Assembly: GCA_035940575.1 (NCBI GenBank)
Contig: DASZER010000067.1
Coordinates: forward strand, 62,001 to 126,000
Direction: 5' to 3'
DNA: 64,000 nucleotides
Origin: BP-191 sp035940575
Lineage (GTDB): Bacteria; Actinomycetota; Actinomycetes; BP-191
This document shows, in pieces, positions 40,194 through 48,597 of the stretch. The notes beneath the pieces were generated by a model. The model had not been told where the DNA came from, made no database searches, and saw only the letters and a list, made by a program, of their open reading frames with translations. Positions within the stretch are counted from its first letter, which is position 1, and every line of letters begins with the position of its first letter. The position numbers were made by a program, and so were the translations under genes.

Positions 40194-41630
40194 TCAGCGG
40201 GCGGCGCGGGCGGTACGGCGCAGCGTCACGTCGTCGACGACCGTGCCGTCGGGCTTCACCGCGCGCAGCCGCATCGACGCCGTGCCGCCCCCGCGGCCGG
40301 GGTCGACGTCGGCGACGAGGACCGAGAGGTCCATGTGCCGCGCGGCCGACCACAGCGCGGTCTCCGGCTCGCGGAGGCCGCCCTCGACGAAGACGAACGA
40401 CGCCGGGAACAGCGACACCGGCACGCCCGTCTGCCCGCCACCGCCCGCGGTGACGTACGTCGTGCCGTGAGCGGCCTCGACGGTCGAGCCGGTGGGCGCC
40501 TGCGCGACGGCCTGCCCCGCGCGCAGCGGGTGCGTGCGCTCGTAGCCGTGGTTGTGGCCGTTGACCACGAGGTCGACGCCGTGGCGGTCGAAAAGCGGCG
40601 TCCACCGCGTCCGCACCCCCGCGTCGCTGGCGTGGCCGGCGTTGGTGGAGTACGCGCAGTGGTGGAACGTCACCACGACGAAGTCGACCCTCGGGTCCGC
40701 CCGCAGCGCCTTGAGCGTGCGGTCGAGCCAGCGGTCCTGCGCGTCGCCGAGCCAGCCGAGGTTCGCGGGGATCTCGAACGACGCGTCGTTGGCATCGAGC
40801 GCGACCACGGCGACGTTGCCGTAGCGGAACCAGTACGTGTGCGGCGCGCCGCCCGCGCCGTTGCGTGGCAGCGCGAAGCGGGAGTGGAAGCCGCCGTAGC
40901 CGTGCGCGCCCTCGCCGTACTCCATGTCGTGGTTGCCGACCGCCGGCATCCACGGCGTCGTCGCGGTGGCGGCGCGGTTCATCGCGAACCAGCGGTCCCA
41001 CACCGCCGGGTCGGCGGAGTCGTCGGGCCGGCCGCTGCCGCCGGCCGCGGCGTAGCAGAGGTCGCCCGCCACGACGTGGAACGCCGGCTTCAGCGCGACC
41101 ACGCGGCTCATGGTGGTCACCGCCGCGGGGCTCGTGCCCTGGTCGCCGAACGCCGTGAAGCGGAACGGCCTCGGCACGCCCGCCGCGGTCCTGAACGTCC
41201 GCCCCGCCGTCGAGCCGCCCGCGTGGCGCACGCGGTAGTGGTAGGTCGTGTCGGGCGCGAGGGCGGGCAGGCGCACGTGGTGGTAGACCGTGCCGCCCGC
41301 CGCGACCGCGCGCGACTCCGCGGCGAACGTGAGCCCGTACGCCCGGTCGCGCCCGAGGTCGAGGAACGGCCTCGCGACGTTCGCCGGGGTCGACCACGAC
41401 ACGACGACCTCGCGCGAGGCGTCGGCGCCGAACACGAGGTGCTCGCCGCTCGGGGCCACGGCCGCGATGCCCGGCTTGCTCCACAGCACCGGCCCGGTGG
41501 CCGCGGCGACCAGCGCGCCCCGGAGCAGGCGGCGGCGGGTGACGACGTTGCGGCGCAGGATCGCGTCCGCCTCCGCCATGGTGAGGCGGCCGGCGGGGAG
41601 GTCGGGCAGCGTGCCGTAGGGCGTCTCCAT
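40194..41630 (-). CDS. Tat-exported purple-acid-phosphatase-like phosphoesterase
   Basis: A 478-residue exported metallophosphoesterase. The N-terminus carries a twin-arginine signal ('TRRRLLRGALVAAATG', about residues 31-46) after a 30-residue n-region. A FnIII-like domain (about 60-150) precedes the catalytic domain with motifs FGDQG, VVAGDLCYAA, AVGNHDMEYG, FHHCAYS and NGHNHGYERTH, the purple-acid-phosphatase metal ligands. It probably hydrolyses phosphate esters outside the cell. The ATG at 41630 is chosen as it begins a typical Tat region. A TACCAT box lies 9 bases upstream. Confidence 0.9.
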   Translation of the reverse strand: METPYGTLPDLPAGRLTMAEADAILRRNVVTRRRLLRGALVAAATGPVLWSKPGIAAVAPSGEHLVFGADASREVVVSWSTPANVARPFLDLGRDRAYGLTFAAESRAVAAGGTVYHHVRLPALAPDTTYHYRVRHAGGSTAGRTFRTAAGVPRPFRFTAFGDQGTSPAAVTTMSRVVALKPAFHVVAGDLCYAAAGGSGRPDDSADPAVWDRWFAMNRAATATTPWMPAVGNHDMEYGEGAHGYGGFHSRFALPRNGAGGAPHTYWFRYGNVAVVALDANDASFEIPANLGWLGDAQDRWLDRTLKALRADPRVDFVVVTFHHCAYSTNAGHASDAGVRTRWTPLFDRHGVDLVVNGHNHGYERTHPLRAGQAVAQAPTGSTVEAAHGTTYVTAGGGGQTGVPVSLFPASFVFVEGGLREPETALWSAARHMDLSVLVADVDPGRGGGTASMRLRAVKPDGTVVDDVTLRRTARAAR

Positions 41631-41800
41631 CGCGACCCGATGGTAGGTGCGGGGCCCCGGCCCGTCAGGGCATCCGGCGGACGAGGCGGGCGAATGCGGG
41701 GGGACAGGATTTCCGAAATGCCCCATTGACCCCCGTTCGGCCCCGTGCCACCGTAGCCGCCGACCGGGGGACCACACTCATACGTCACGGGGGAACACGC

Positions 41801-42442
41801 ATGTCTGGTCTACGTCGTACCGTCCTGCTCGCCGTCGCCGCCGCGTCGGCCAGCCCCCTCTCCGCGGGCGCCGCGCCCGCCACGTCGGCCACCGTCGGCG
41901 TTCCCTGCGCCTACACCGGCGCGACCGTGCCCAGCGGCAGGATCGAGACGGTCTCCGTATCGGTGTCGACGGGCCAGCTGACCTGCCTGCCCTGGGCCGA
42001 GGTCACCGGGACCACCTCCGCCTCCCGCTCGCTGCTGGCCGCCCGGTCCTGCGGCACGGTCCAGGTCAACGACGCGGTCGCCGCCGGCCCCGCGCCGGGC
42101 AGCGCGTCGACGTGCGGCTCGGCCACCGGCAGCGGCCCGGTGTCGGTCTCGAGCGTCCCCGGCGACAGGCTCTACGTCTGCACGTACGCCGTGACCACGA
42201 GCGGCGGCGTTCGCACGTACGACGCCGACGGCGACGCCTCGAACGGCGCGCAGTGCGCCCTCGTTCTGGACGCCGGCACCGGTACGGGGGGCGGCCAGGG
42301 CGGCGTCTGCCTCGCCGCGCGGCCGCCGATCGTCGTGGACGACCCGCGGGAGCCCGACCCGTTCTGCGCCGCGTGCCTCTCGGGCATCGACCCGTGGGTC
42401 GACGACCTCTACGAGACCGTCCTCGAGGTCGTCCACCTGTAG
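41801..42442 (+). CDS. secreted Cys-rich protein preceding an MNIO enzyme, candidate precursor
   Basis: A 213-residue exported protein with a signal peptide (about 1-25) and nine cysteines in the mature part: six spread through a Ser/Thr/Gly-rich beta region (36, 62, 84, 105, 127, 152), one at 170 and a C-terminal CAAC pair (189, 192) in 'DPFCAACLSGID'. The tail 'WVDDLYETVLEVVHL' is acidic-hydrophobic. The stop lies 2 bases before the GTG of the DUF692 gene. MNIO enzymes of the DUF692 family modify Cys or Asp residues of ribosomally made peptides. The protein may be their substrate; this is inference from position and Cys content. It is not similar to known small RiPP precursors. Confidence 0.7.
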   Translation: MSGLRRTVLLAVAAASASPLSAGAAPATSATVGVPCAYTGATVPSGRIETVSVSVSTGQLTCLPWAEVTGTTSASRSLLAARSCGTVQVNDAVAAGPAPGSASTCGSATGSGPVSVSSVPGDRLYVCTYAVTTSGGVRTYDADGDASNGAQCALVLDAGTGTGGGQGGVCLAARPPIVVDDPREPDPFCAACLSGIDPWVDDLYETVLEVVHL

Positions 42443-42444
42443 CG

Positions 42445-43311
42445 GTGGGGGCGTACGGCGTCGGCCTGGTCCTCAACCCCGACATCGCGCGGTTCCTGCG
42501 CGAGCGACCGGGCGAGGTCGACTACGTCGCCGTGATCCCGGAGACGCTCTGGGCGGACAGCCGGTCCGGGGCCGACCGGTTCCGCTCGTCGCCCGCGGCC
42601 ACGGCGATGCTGGACGAGGTCGCCTCGACCCTGCCCCTCGTCGCGCACGGGATCGGCCTGTCGATCGGCACCGCCGCCGACCTCGACGTGCCGCACCTGG
42701 ACCAGGTCGCCTCGTGGCAGGAGCGGTACGGCTTCGCGTGGTACGGCGAGCACCTGTCGTACACCCGTGTCGTGTCGTCGACAGGCACGCAGCGGCACGC
42801 CGGGCTCGCGCTGCCGGTGCCGTACGACGCCGACGTGCTGGAGGCCGTGGCCGCGCGCGTCGCGGGGGTTCGCGAGCGGGTGCCTGTGCCGTTCGCGCTG
42901 GAGAACCCGGTGACGTTCACGCCGCTCGCGGACGAGGACATGACCGAGCCGGAGTTCCTCAACGCGCTCGCCGCGCGGTCGGGCTGCCACGTGCTGCTCG
43001 ACCTGCACAACCTCCACGTGAACGCCGTCAACGGCGTCGCCGACGCGGAGGCGTACGTCGCCGCGCTCGACCTGGCGAACGTCATCGAGATCCACGTGGC
43101 CGGGGGCAAGACGCTCTCGGGCACCTACACCGACGCGCACTCGGGCCCGTGCCCCGACGAGGTCTGGCGGCTGCTGGACGCCGTGCTGCCGCGATGCCCG
43201 AACGTGCGCGGGGTGACGTTCGAGATCGTGGCCGGCCACTACGACAGGCTCGGCCAGGACACGATCGCGGCCGAGGTGGCGCGGATGCGCGCGGCGTGGG
43301 AGCGGCGATGA
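42445..43311 (+). CDS. MNIO (DUF692) family multinuclear iron oxidative enzyme
   Basis: A 288-residue DUF692/MNIO protein, the family of MbnB, TglH and ChrH that use a di- or tri-iron centre to modify peptides at Cys. Family motifs are intact: LVAHGIGLSIG (H68), WYGEHLSY (H103), FALENPV (E153), 'LLDLHNLHVNAVN' (D186, H188, N189), 'IEIHVAGG', 'DAHSGPCPDEV' and 'VTFEIVAGHY' (E260). Length is typical. The GTG start lies two bases after the stop of the candidate substrate gene. The stop overlaps the partner gene (ATGA). Function: modification of a ribosomal peptide, specific chemistry unknown. Confidence 0.88.
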   Translation: MGAYGVGLVLNPDIARFLRERPGEVDYVAVIPETLWADSRSGADRFRSSPAATAMLDEVASTLPLVAHGIGLSIGTAADLDVPHLDQVASWQERYGFAWYGEHLSYTRVVSSTGTQRHAGLALPVPYDADVLEAVAARVAGVRERVPVPFALENPVTFTPLADEDMTEPEFLNALAARSGCHVLLDLHNLHVNAVNGVADAEAYVAALDLANVIEIHVAGGKTLSGTYTDAHSGPCPDEVWRLLDAVLPRCPNVRGVTFEIVAGHYDRLGQDTIAAEVARMRAAWERR

Positions 43312-43739
43312 CGCTGGGGGCGTACCAGAACGCGCTGGCCGACCTCGTCGCCTCGCCCGACGCCGTCCGGGCCGTGCGCGCCGGCGACCACGCGGTGCTG
43401 GACGGCTACGACCTGACGCCCCGCGAGCGGGCCAGGCTGGTCACCGTCGCGGGCAGCCCCCGCATGGCGACGAACTGCATGCTCTACCGCGCGCACAGGA
43501 CCGTGCCGCTGGCGCGGCTGCTGCCCCGGACCGTCGCGGCGCTGGGGGAGCGCATGCGCGCGACGGTGGACGCGTTCTGGGCGGCGACGCCTGACACGCT
43601 GATCCAGTTCGAGGACGAGGCGCGGGCGTTCGCGGCGTTCGTGGCCGGCCGCGAGCCGGACGTGGCGGCGACGGTGACCGAGGAGATCGCCGCGCTGGAC
43701 ACCAGGTACCCGCGGCTCGAGGAGCGGGCGGCGTTCTGA
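43308..43739 (+). CDS. MNIO partner protein (DUF2063/MbnC-like role)
   Basis: A 143-residue soluble helical protein starting LGAYQNALADLVASPDAVR. It ends in 'ALDTRYPRLEERAAF'. Small helical proteins of this size encoded right after a DUF692 enzyme generally act as substrate-binding partners (MbnC, TglI and similar). The ATG overlaps the stop of the DUF692 gene by 4 bases, so the two are translated together. No catalytic motif is seen. The partner assignment rests on gene order and length. Confidence 0.7.
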   Translation: MTLGAYQNALADLVASPDAVRAVRAGDHAVLDGYDLTPRERARLVTVAGSPRMATNCMLYRAHRTVPLARLLPRTVAALGERMRATVDAFWAATPDTLIQFEDEARAFAAFVAGREPDVAATVTEEIAALDTRYPRLEERAAF

Positions 43740-43745
43740 GGCGTC

Positions 43746-44183
43746 CTACGGAGCCGGCGCCGGTCGCTCCAGCAACGCGTCCAGCCAGTCGAAGTTCGAC
43801 ACGTCGGGGTCCTCGCCGGCGCGGGCCAGCGAGCGCGGCTCGCCGGGCACGACGCGCAGGCCGATCGCGCGGTGGAACGGCTCCCCGCCGAGCGTGACGT
43901 AGACCGCCGCGCCGTCCTTGACCTCGGTCAGGAAGACGAGACCCGCCGGGTCGTACGGCGCCACGGCCGGCCGCAGGTCGGCGAGGATCGCGTCGGAGCG
44001 CTGCGCGAGGTTGCCGCGCAGGCCGTCCAGCCGCATCGCGACCTCGTCGGCCTCGACGGCCCTCGGCAGCACCACCAGCGTCGGCGGCAGCGCCCCCGTC
44101 TGCTGGAAGACGACGTCGGCCTCCCGCGCCCAGCGCAGGCACAGCTCGTCGAACAGCTCGGCGACGCTCACGCGGCTCAGCAT
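43746..44183 (-). CDS. hypothetical protein
   Basis: A 145-residue soluble protein I do not recognise. It starts with an amphipathic helix ('VAELFDELCLRWAREADV') and contains 'LPPTLVVLPRAVEADEVA', 'LVFLTEVKDGAAVYVTLGG' and a C-terminal 'SNFDWLDALLERPAPAP'. Mixed alpha/beta, no signal peptide. The ATG at 44183 is 13 bases from the divergent DUF885 start, so the two promoters must overlap. Ends 6 bases after the MNIO-partner gene. Confidence 0.6.
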   Translation of the reverse strand: MLSRVSVAELFDELCLRWAREADVVFQQTGALPPTLVVLPRAVEADEVAMRLDGLRGNLAQRSDAILADLRPAVAPYDPAGLVFLTEVKDGAAVYVTLGGEPFHRAIGLRVVPGEPRSLARAGEDPDVSNFDWLDALLERPAPAP

Positions 44184-44188
44184 AGGGT
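44183..44188 (+). promoter_or_regulatory. -10-like box TAGGGT for the DUF885 gene
   Basis: TAGGGT lies 8 bases before the ATG at 44197 and overlaps the first codon of the divergent minus-strand gene. Only 13 bases separate the two starts. Confidence 0.4.
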
Positions 44189-44196
44189 CGTTCGGT

Positions 44197-45822
44197 ATGA
44201 CGGCACCGAGCGCGCTCGACCAGCTCATCGACGAGTACCTGACGTGGCAGTGGGAGGCCAACCCGGTCCTCGCGACCGCGCTCGGCGCCGACGGGTACGA
44301 CCACCTCCTGCCCGACCTCTCGGCGTCGGCGTACGCCCGCCGCGAGAGGGACGAGGAAGGCTGGCTCGAACGCTTCCGCGCCCACGGCGACGACACGCTC
44401 GACCCGGTCGAGCGCATCGACCGCGACCTCGCGCTGTCGACCCTGCGCGGCGCGCGGGTCGAGCGCGAGTGGGCGGTCTGGCGGCGCAACCCCGACACGT
44501 ACACGGGGCCCGCGCTCAACGGCGTGTTCCTGATGTTCCTGCACCGCGGCAGGCCCGAGCCCGAGCTGGCCCGCGACGCCGCCGCGCGGCTGCGCGCGGT
44601 GCCGGACCTGCTCGCGGAGGGCCGCGCCAACCTCGACCCCGACCTGGCGAGCTCCTTCCTCGTCGGCCGCGCGAAGGGGCAGGCGCAGGCGGGCATCGCG
44701 TACGCCCGCGACCTCGTTCCCGCGGAGGTCGCCGACGGTCCGCTCCGCCGCGAGCTCGCGGAGGCGGGCGAGGTGGCGGCGCGGGCGTTCGAGGAGTTCG
44801 CGGCGTTCCTCGACGACCTGCAGGACAGGGCTGCGGGCCCGTACGCGATCGGCGAGCAGGTGTACTCGGGCCTGCTGCGCGAGCGCGAGGGCCTCGGCTA
44901 CGGCGCCGCGGAGCTGCGCGAGCGCGGGGAGCGGGCGTACGAGGAGCTCGCCGCCGACATGCGAAGGCGCACCAAGGAGATCGCGGGCCACGACGACTGG
45001 CGGCGCCTGCTCGAGGAGCTCAACGCCGACCACCCCGAGTCGCCCGAGGCGATGCGCGACGCGTACGCCGAGTGGACGGAGAAGGCGCGGGCGTTCTGCC
45101 GCGAGAACCAGCTCGTCACGCTGCCCGAGGGCGAGGAGTGCGTGGTCGAGCCGTCGCCGCCGTTCCAGCGGCCCGTGCTCGCCGTGGCGTCGTACATGCT
45201 GCCGCAGGCGTTCAGGGCGAGCCGTACCGGCCACTTCTTCGTGCCGTACCCGCCGGAGGGGACGAGCCCGGAGGACGTGCGGAAGCGGCTGTCCACGAAC
45301 TCGTTCTCCTCGATCCCGACCATCTCGGTGCACGAGGCGTACCCCGGCCACCACTGGCACCTGACGTGGTCGCTGTCGCAGCCGCGCACGCTGCGCAAGG
45401 TGATCGGCTCGACGTACTTCGTGGAGGGGTGGGGGCTCTACACCGAGGAGCTGATGCGCGAGCAGGGCTTCTTCACCGACCCGCGCCACGAGCTCTGCCA
45501 GGTGGACGCGCGGCTGTTCCGCGCCGCGCGGATCGTGGTCGACACGTCGCTGCACCTCGGCGACATGAGCGTCGGCGAGGCCGTCGACTTCATGTCGACG
45601 AAGGCGTCGCTGTCGCGCCAGACCGCGCAGGTCGAGGTCATGCGCTACTGCGCGTGGCCGACGCAGGCGGCGTCGTACCTCACGGGCGCCCTGGAGATCC
45701 GGCGCATCAGGGACCGGTGGTTCGCGGAGGCGCGGGGGTCGCTGCGGGAGTTCCACGACGCGATCGGCGGGTCGGGCCGGATGCCGCTGAACCTCGCCGA
45801 GCGCGCGGTGATGGGGGAGTAG
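44197..45822 (+). CDS. DUF885 family putative metallopeptidase
   Basis: A 541-residue cytoplasmic DUF885 protein. The signature HEAYPGHHWHL starts at His379 and provides zinc ligands; a downstream 'FVEGWGLYTEELMRE' supplies the Glu ligand, as in the family. Helical throughout. The exact substrate of DUF885 peptidases is not established; some act as carboxypeptidase-like enzymes. It is immediately followed (no spacing) by the GTG of an M1 peptidase gene, so the two are one operon. Confidence 0.88.
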   Translation: MTAPSALDQLIDEYLTWQWEANPVLATALGADGYDHLLPDLSASAYARRERDEEGWLERFRAHGDDTLDPVERIDRDLALSTLRGARVEREWAVWRRNPDTYTGPALNGVFLMFLHRGRPEPELARDAAARLRAVPDLLAEGRANLDPDLASSFLVGRAKGQAQAGIAYARDLVPAEVADGPLRRELAEAGEVAARAFEEFAAFLDDLQDRAAGPYAIGEQVYSGLLREREGLGYGAAELRERGERAYEELAADMRRRTKEIAGHDDWRRLLEELNADHPESPEAMRDAYAEWTEKARAFCRENQLVTLPEGEECVVEPSPPFQRPVLAVASYMLPQAFRASRTGHFFVPYPPEGTSPEDVRKRLSTNSFSSIPTISVHEAYPGHHWHLTWSLSQPRTLRKVIGSTYFVEGWGLYTEELMREQGFFTDPRHELCQVDARLFRAARIVVDTSLHLGDMSVGEAVDFMSTKASLSRQTAQVEVMRYCAWPTQAASYLTGALEIRRIRDRWFAEARGSLREFHDAIGGSGRMPLNLAERAVMGE

Positions 45823-47250
45823 GTGCGTCCCGCCCGCGTCGCCGCCGCCGGGCTCGCGCTCGCCCTCGTGCCGGCGTGCACGTTCGGCGTGCGCCGCGCG
45901 GCCCCGACGCCGTCGCCGACCGTCGCGCCGACCACGGCGCGGCCGACGCCGTCCGGGTCCGCGTCGCCCGCCTCGTGCCCGGCCGAGTACGCCGCGCCGC
46001 TGCCGTCGCGGCCGCACGTCACGCTGACGTTCGACCTCGGCGAGGACGGGCGGACCGTGAGGGGGACGGAGCGGGTGGCGTTCACCCCGGACCGCCAGAT
46101 CACCGAGCTGGTGTTCCGCGCCTGGGCCAACGCGCCGGGCACCGCCGAGAACGGCGGCCGCCTCGAGGTCACGCGGGCGAGCCTCCCGATGACCGTCGAG
46201 CGCGCGGGCGGGCACCGCAAGGCGCCCGGCACGCTGATCCGCCTCGCCCTGCCCAGGCCCTCGCCGGCCGGGCGCGGGGTCGTGGCCGACCTGGCGTTCA
46301 CGCTGACGCTGCCGGAGTCGGACGTCGACCGCTACGGCTACGACGCCACCACGGCGTGGTGGGGCAGCGGCCACCCGATGCTGGCCTGGCAGAACGGGCG
46401 CGGCTGGGCGACCGAGCCGGCCGTCGGCATCCTCGGCGAGACCGCGACGAGCGAGGCCGCCGACTTCGACGTCACGGTCACCGCTCCCGCGCGCTACACC
46501 GTCGTCGCGAGCGGCCTCACCGGCGCGCCGAGCGAGGCGGACGGCGGGCGCAAGGCGTGGCACTTCGAGAACGCCGTCGCCCGCGACGTCGCGGTGGTCG
46601 CGGGGCAGTTCGAGGTCGAGACGTTCTCCGCGCAGGGCACGCCCGTCCTCGTCGCGATGGACGCGTCGCTGGAGACGCGGCTCACGGCCGGGCCGATCCG
46701 CGCGAACGTGCTGGCGGCGTTCAGGGACTTCACGCGGCGGTTCGGGAGGTTCCCGTACGAGTCGCTGACGGTCGTCGCGCTGCCCGCCGTCGGGGGCGCG
46801 GGCATCGAGTACCCCGGGCTGATCTTCGTGGGCGACCGGCGCTACGAGCTGGTCGTGACGCACGAGGTCGCGCACGAGTGGTTCTACGGCCTCGTCGGCA
46901 ACAACCAGGCCGTCGACCCGTGGCTCGACGAGGCGTTCGCGACGTACGCCGAGACGCTCGTCAACGACACTGCCGAGAACCACCTCGGCGCGTACGAGCT
47001 GCGCCAGGACGTCGGCCTGCCGATGACGTACTGGCACGAGCACCCCGACGACTACGGCGACATCGTGTACTCGAAGGGCGCGGCCGCGTTGCTGCTCGCG
47101 CGGCGCGAGTCGCCGGAGCTGTTCGACGACGCGATCCGTTGCTACGTCAACGCCCGCGCGTACCGCATCGCGACCGTCGCCGACCTGGCGGCCGCGCTCG
47201 CCGGCATCCCGAGGGCGGTCGAGATCCTGCGCGAGGCGGGAGCCCTCTAG
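45823..47250 (+). CDS. M1-family metallopeptidase, lipoprotein
   Basis: A 475-residue extracellular lipoprotein peptidase. The lipobox LVPAC ends at about residue 19, followed by a Pro/Thr-rich linker. The N-terminal beta domain (about 60-290) and the thermolysin-like catalytic domain follow. Zinc site: H347-E-V-A-H351 and E370 (HExxH-x18-E) in 'HEVAHEWFYGLVGNNQAV' and 'PWLDEAFATYAE'. The exopeptidase motif GxMEN reads 'GAGIEYPGLIF', so aminopeptidase activity may be changed. The GTG start follows directly on the TAG of DUF885. The 3' end overlaps the convergent SDR gene by 4 bases. Confidence 0.88.
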   Translation: MRPARVAAAGLALALVPACTFGVRRAAPTPSPTVAPTTARPTPSGSASPASCPAEYAAPLPSRPHVTLTFDLGEDGRTVRGTERVAFTPDRQITELVFRAWANAPGTAENGGRLEVTRASLPMTVERAGGHRKAPGTLIRLALPRPSPAGRGVVADLAFTLTLPESDVDRYGYDATTAWWGSGHPMLAWQNGRGWATEPAVGILGETATSEAADFDVTVTAPARYTVVASGLTGAPSEADGGRKAWHFENAVARDVAVVAGQFEVETFSAQGTPVLVAMDASLETRLTAGPIRANVLAAFRDFTRRFGRFPYESLTVVALPAVGGAGIEYPGLIFVGDRRYELVVTHEVAHEWFYGLVGNNQAVDPWLDEAFATYAETLVNDTAENHLGAYELRQDVGLPMTYWHEHPDDYGDIVYSKGAAALLLARRESPELFDDAIRCYVNARAYRIATVADLAAALAGIPRAVEILREAGAL

Positions 47251-48101
47251 CCGAGGAACGGGATCTTGCGCAGGCCCGCCGACGCGGCCTTGACGTAGTC
47301 GGCGACGACGGTCGGCGCGATCGTGTCGAGCGCGGTGCCGAGCATCGCGTCGAAGCCGACGAGGTAGCGCGCGAGCGGCACGGGGTTGGCGAGCGCGAGG
47401 CGGATCGCGCGGGCGACCCAGACCGGGTCGGGCAGGCGCTCGGCGGCGGTGGACAGGCCGTGCGCGCGACCGTACGCGGCGGCGTAGGGGCCGTCGTAGT
47501 CCTCGGGCAGGCGCTCCTTGGCCTGGTTCCAGATGCCGGTGCCGAAGCCGCCGGGCTCGATCAGGACGACCTTGACCCCGAACTGCGCGACCTCCTGGCG
47601 CAGCGCGTCGGAGAGCGCCTCCAGCGCGTGCTTCGACGCGCAGTACCAGCCGGTCATCGGCGTGACGACGCGGCCGGCGATCGACGAGATGTTCACGATG
47701 CGGCCGTCGCCGCGCTCGCGCATGCCGGGCAGCACGAGCCTGCTGATGCGCATGGGCGCGAGGACGTTGGTCTCGAAGATCTCCCGCGCCGCCTCGTCGG
47801 TGGTCTCCTCGATCGGGGCGCCGAAGCCGTAGCCGGCGTTGTTCACGACGCACCACAGGCCGTCGTCGGCGGTCATCGCGGCGACCTCGGCGAACGCCTG
47901 CTCGGTCGACCCGGCGTCGGCGACGTCGCAGACGACGTAGCGGACGACCGCCCCCTTCTCGGCGGCGGTGGCGACGAGGTGCGCGCCCTTCTCCTCGCTG
48001 CGCACGGTGCCGATGACGTCGTACCCGTGCTGCGCCAGCTCGACGGCGGTCGACAGGCCGATCCCGCTGTTGGCACCCGTGACAACGACGCTGCGTCCCA
48101 T
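47247..48101 (-). CDS. short-chain dehydrogenase/reductase
   Basis: A 284-residue SDR. The cofactor motif VTGANSGIGLS, the NNAG sequence, and the catalytic Ser/Tyr/Lys (NISSIAGRV and YCASKHAL) are all present. It lacks extra domains. The chain ends in a C-terminal helix 'ADYVKAASAGLRKIPFLG'. The substrate, probably an acyl or steroid-type carbonyl, is unknown. It is divergent from dut, with 19 bases between start codons. Confidence 0.9.
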   Translation of the reverse strand: MGRSVVVTGANSGIGLSTAVELAQHGYDVIGTVRSEEKGAHLVATAAEKGAVVRYVVCDVADAGSTEQAFAEVAAMTADDGLWCVVNNAGYGFGAPIEETTDEAAREIFETNVLAPMRISRLVLPGMRERGDGRIVNISSIAGRVVTPMTGWYCASKHALEALSDALRQEVAQFGVKVVLIEPGGFGTGIWNQAKERLPEDYDGPYAAAYGRAHGLSTAAERLPDPVWVARAIRLALANPVPLARYLVGFDAMLGTALDTIAPTVVADYVKAASAGLRKIPFLG

Positions 48102-48106
48102 GTCGG

Positions 48107-48112
48107 TAAGGT
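48107..48112 (+). promoter_or_regulatory. -10-like box TAAGGT for dut
   Basis: TAAGGT lies 8 bases before the GTG at 48121, in the gap between the divergent SDR and dut genes. Confidence 0.45.
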
Positions 48113-48120
48113 CTGCGCCC

Positions 48121-48585
48121 GTGACGGACTACGCAAACGCGGTCGACGTGACGACTCTCGACGTGAGCGTCCGCAGGCTCGATCCCGGCGTGCCGCTGCC
48201 GTCGTACGCGCACCCGGGCGACGCGGGCGCGGACATCGTGACGACGGTCGACGTGACGCTGCAGCCGGGGGAGCGGGCGATCGTCGGGACCGGGATCGCC
48301 ATCGCGCTGCCCGAGGGGTACGCGGCGTTCGTGCACCCGCGCAGCGGCCTCGCGACGCGCGGCGTCGGCATCCAGAACGCCCCCGGGACCGTCGACGCGG
48401 GCTACCGCGGCGAGATCAAGGTCATCCTCGTGAACTCCGACCGGCACGAGGCAGTAGCGTTGCGTCGCGGCGACCGCATCGCGCAGCTCGTGATCCAGCG
48501 CGTGGAGCGGGCGGCGTTCCGGGAGACCGAAGACTTGCCGACGTCGGACCGTGGCTCCGGTGGCCACGGCTCGACGGGACGATAG
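48121..48585 (+). CDS. dut: dUTP diphosphatase
   Basis: A 154-residue dUTPase of the trimeric family. All five motifs are seen: HPGDAGADI, VHPRSGLATRG, NAPGTVDAGYRGEI, GDRIAQLVIQ and the C-terminal RGSGGHGSTG. It hydrolyses dUTP to dUMP, keeping uracil out of DNA. The GTG at 48121 gives a typical length. It is followed at 12 bases by DUF3710, with AGAAGGAGAG as its ribosome site, so they form an operon, as in mycobacteria. Confidence 0.96.
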   Translation: MTDYANAVDVTTLDVSVRRLDPGVPLPSYAHPGDAGADIVTTVDVTLQPGERAIVGTGIAIALPEGYAAFVHPRSGLATRGVGIQNAPGTVDAGYRGEIKVILVNSDRHEAVALRRGDRIAQLVIQRVERAAFRETEDLPTSDRGSGGHGSTGR

Positions 48586-48597
48586 AAGGAGAGCGCC

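Noticed and set aside
37005..41729. Very long plus-strand open frame (1574 codons) and its minus-strand counterpart
   Set aside because: Both are out-of-frame readings of the acylase and phosphatase genes; no domain or signal is visible in the translation.
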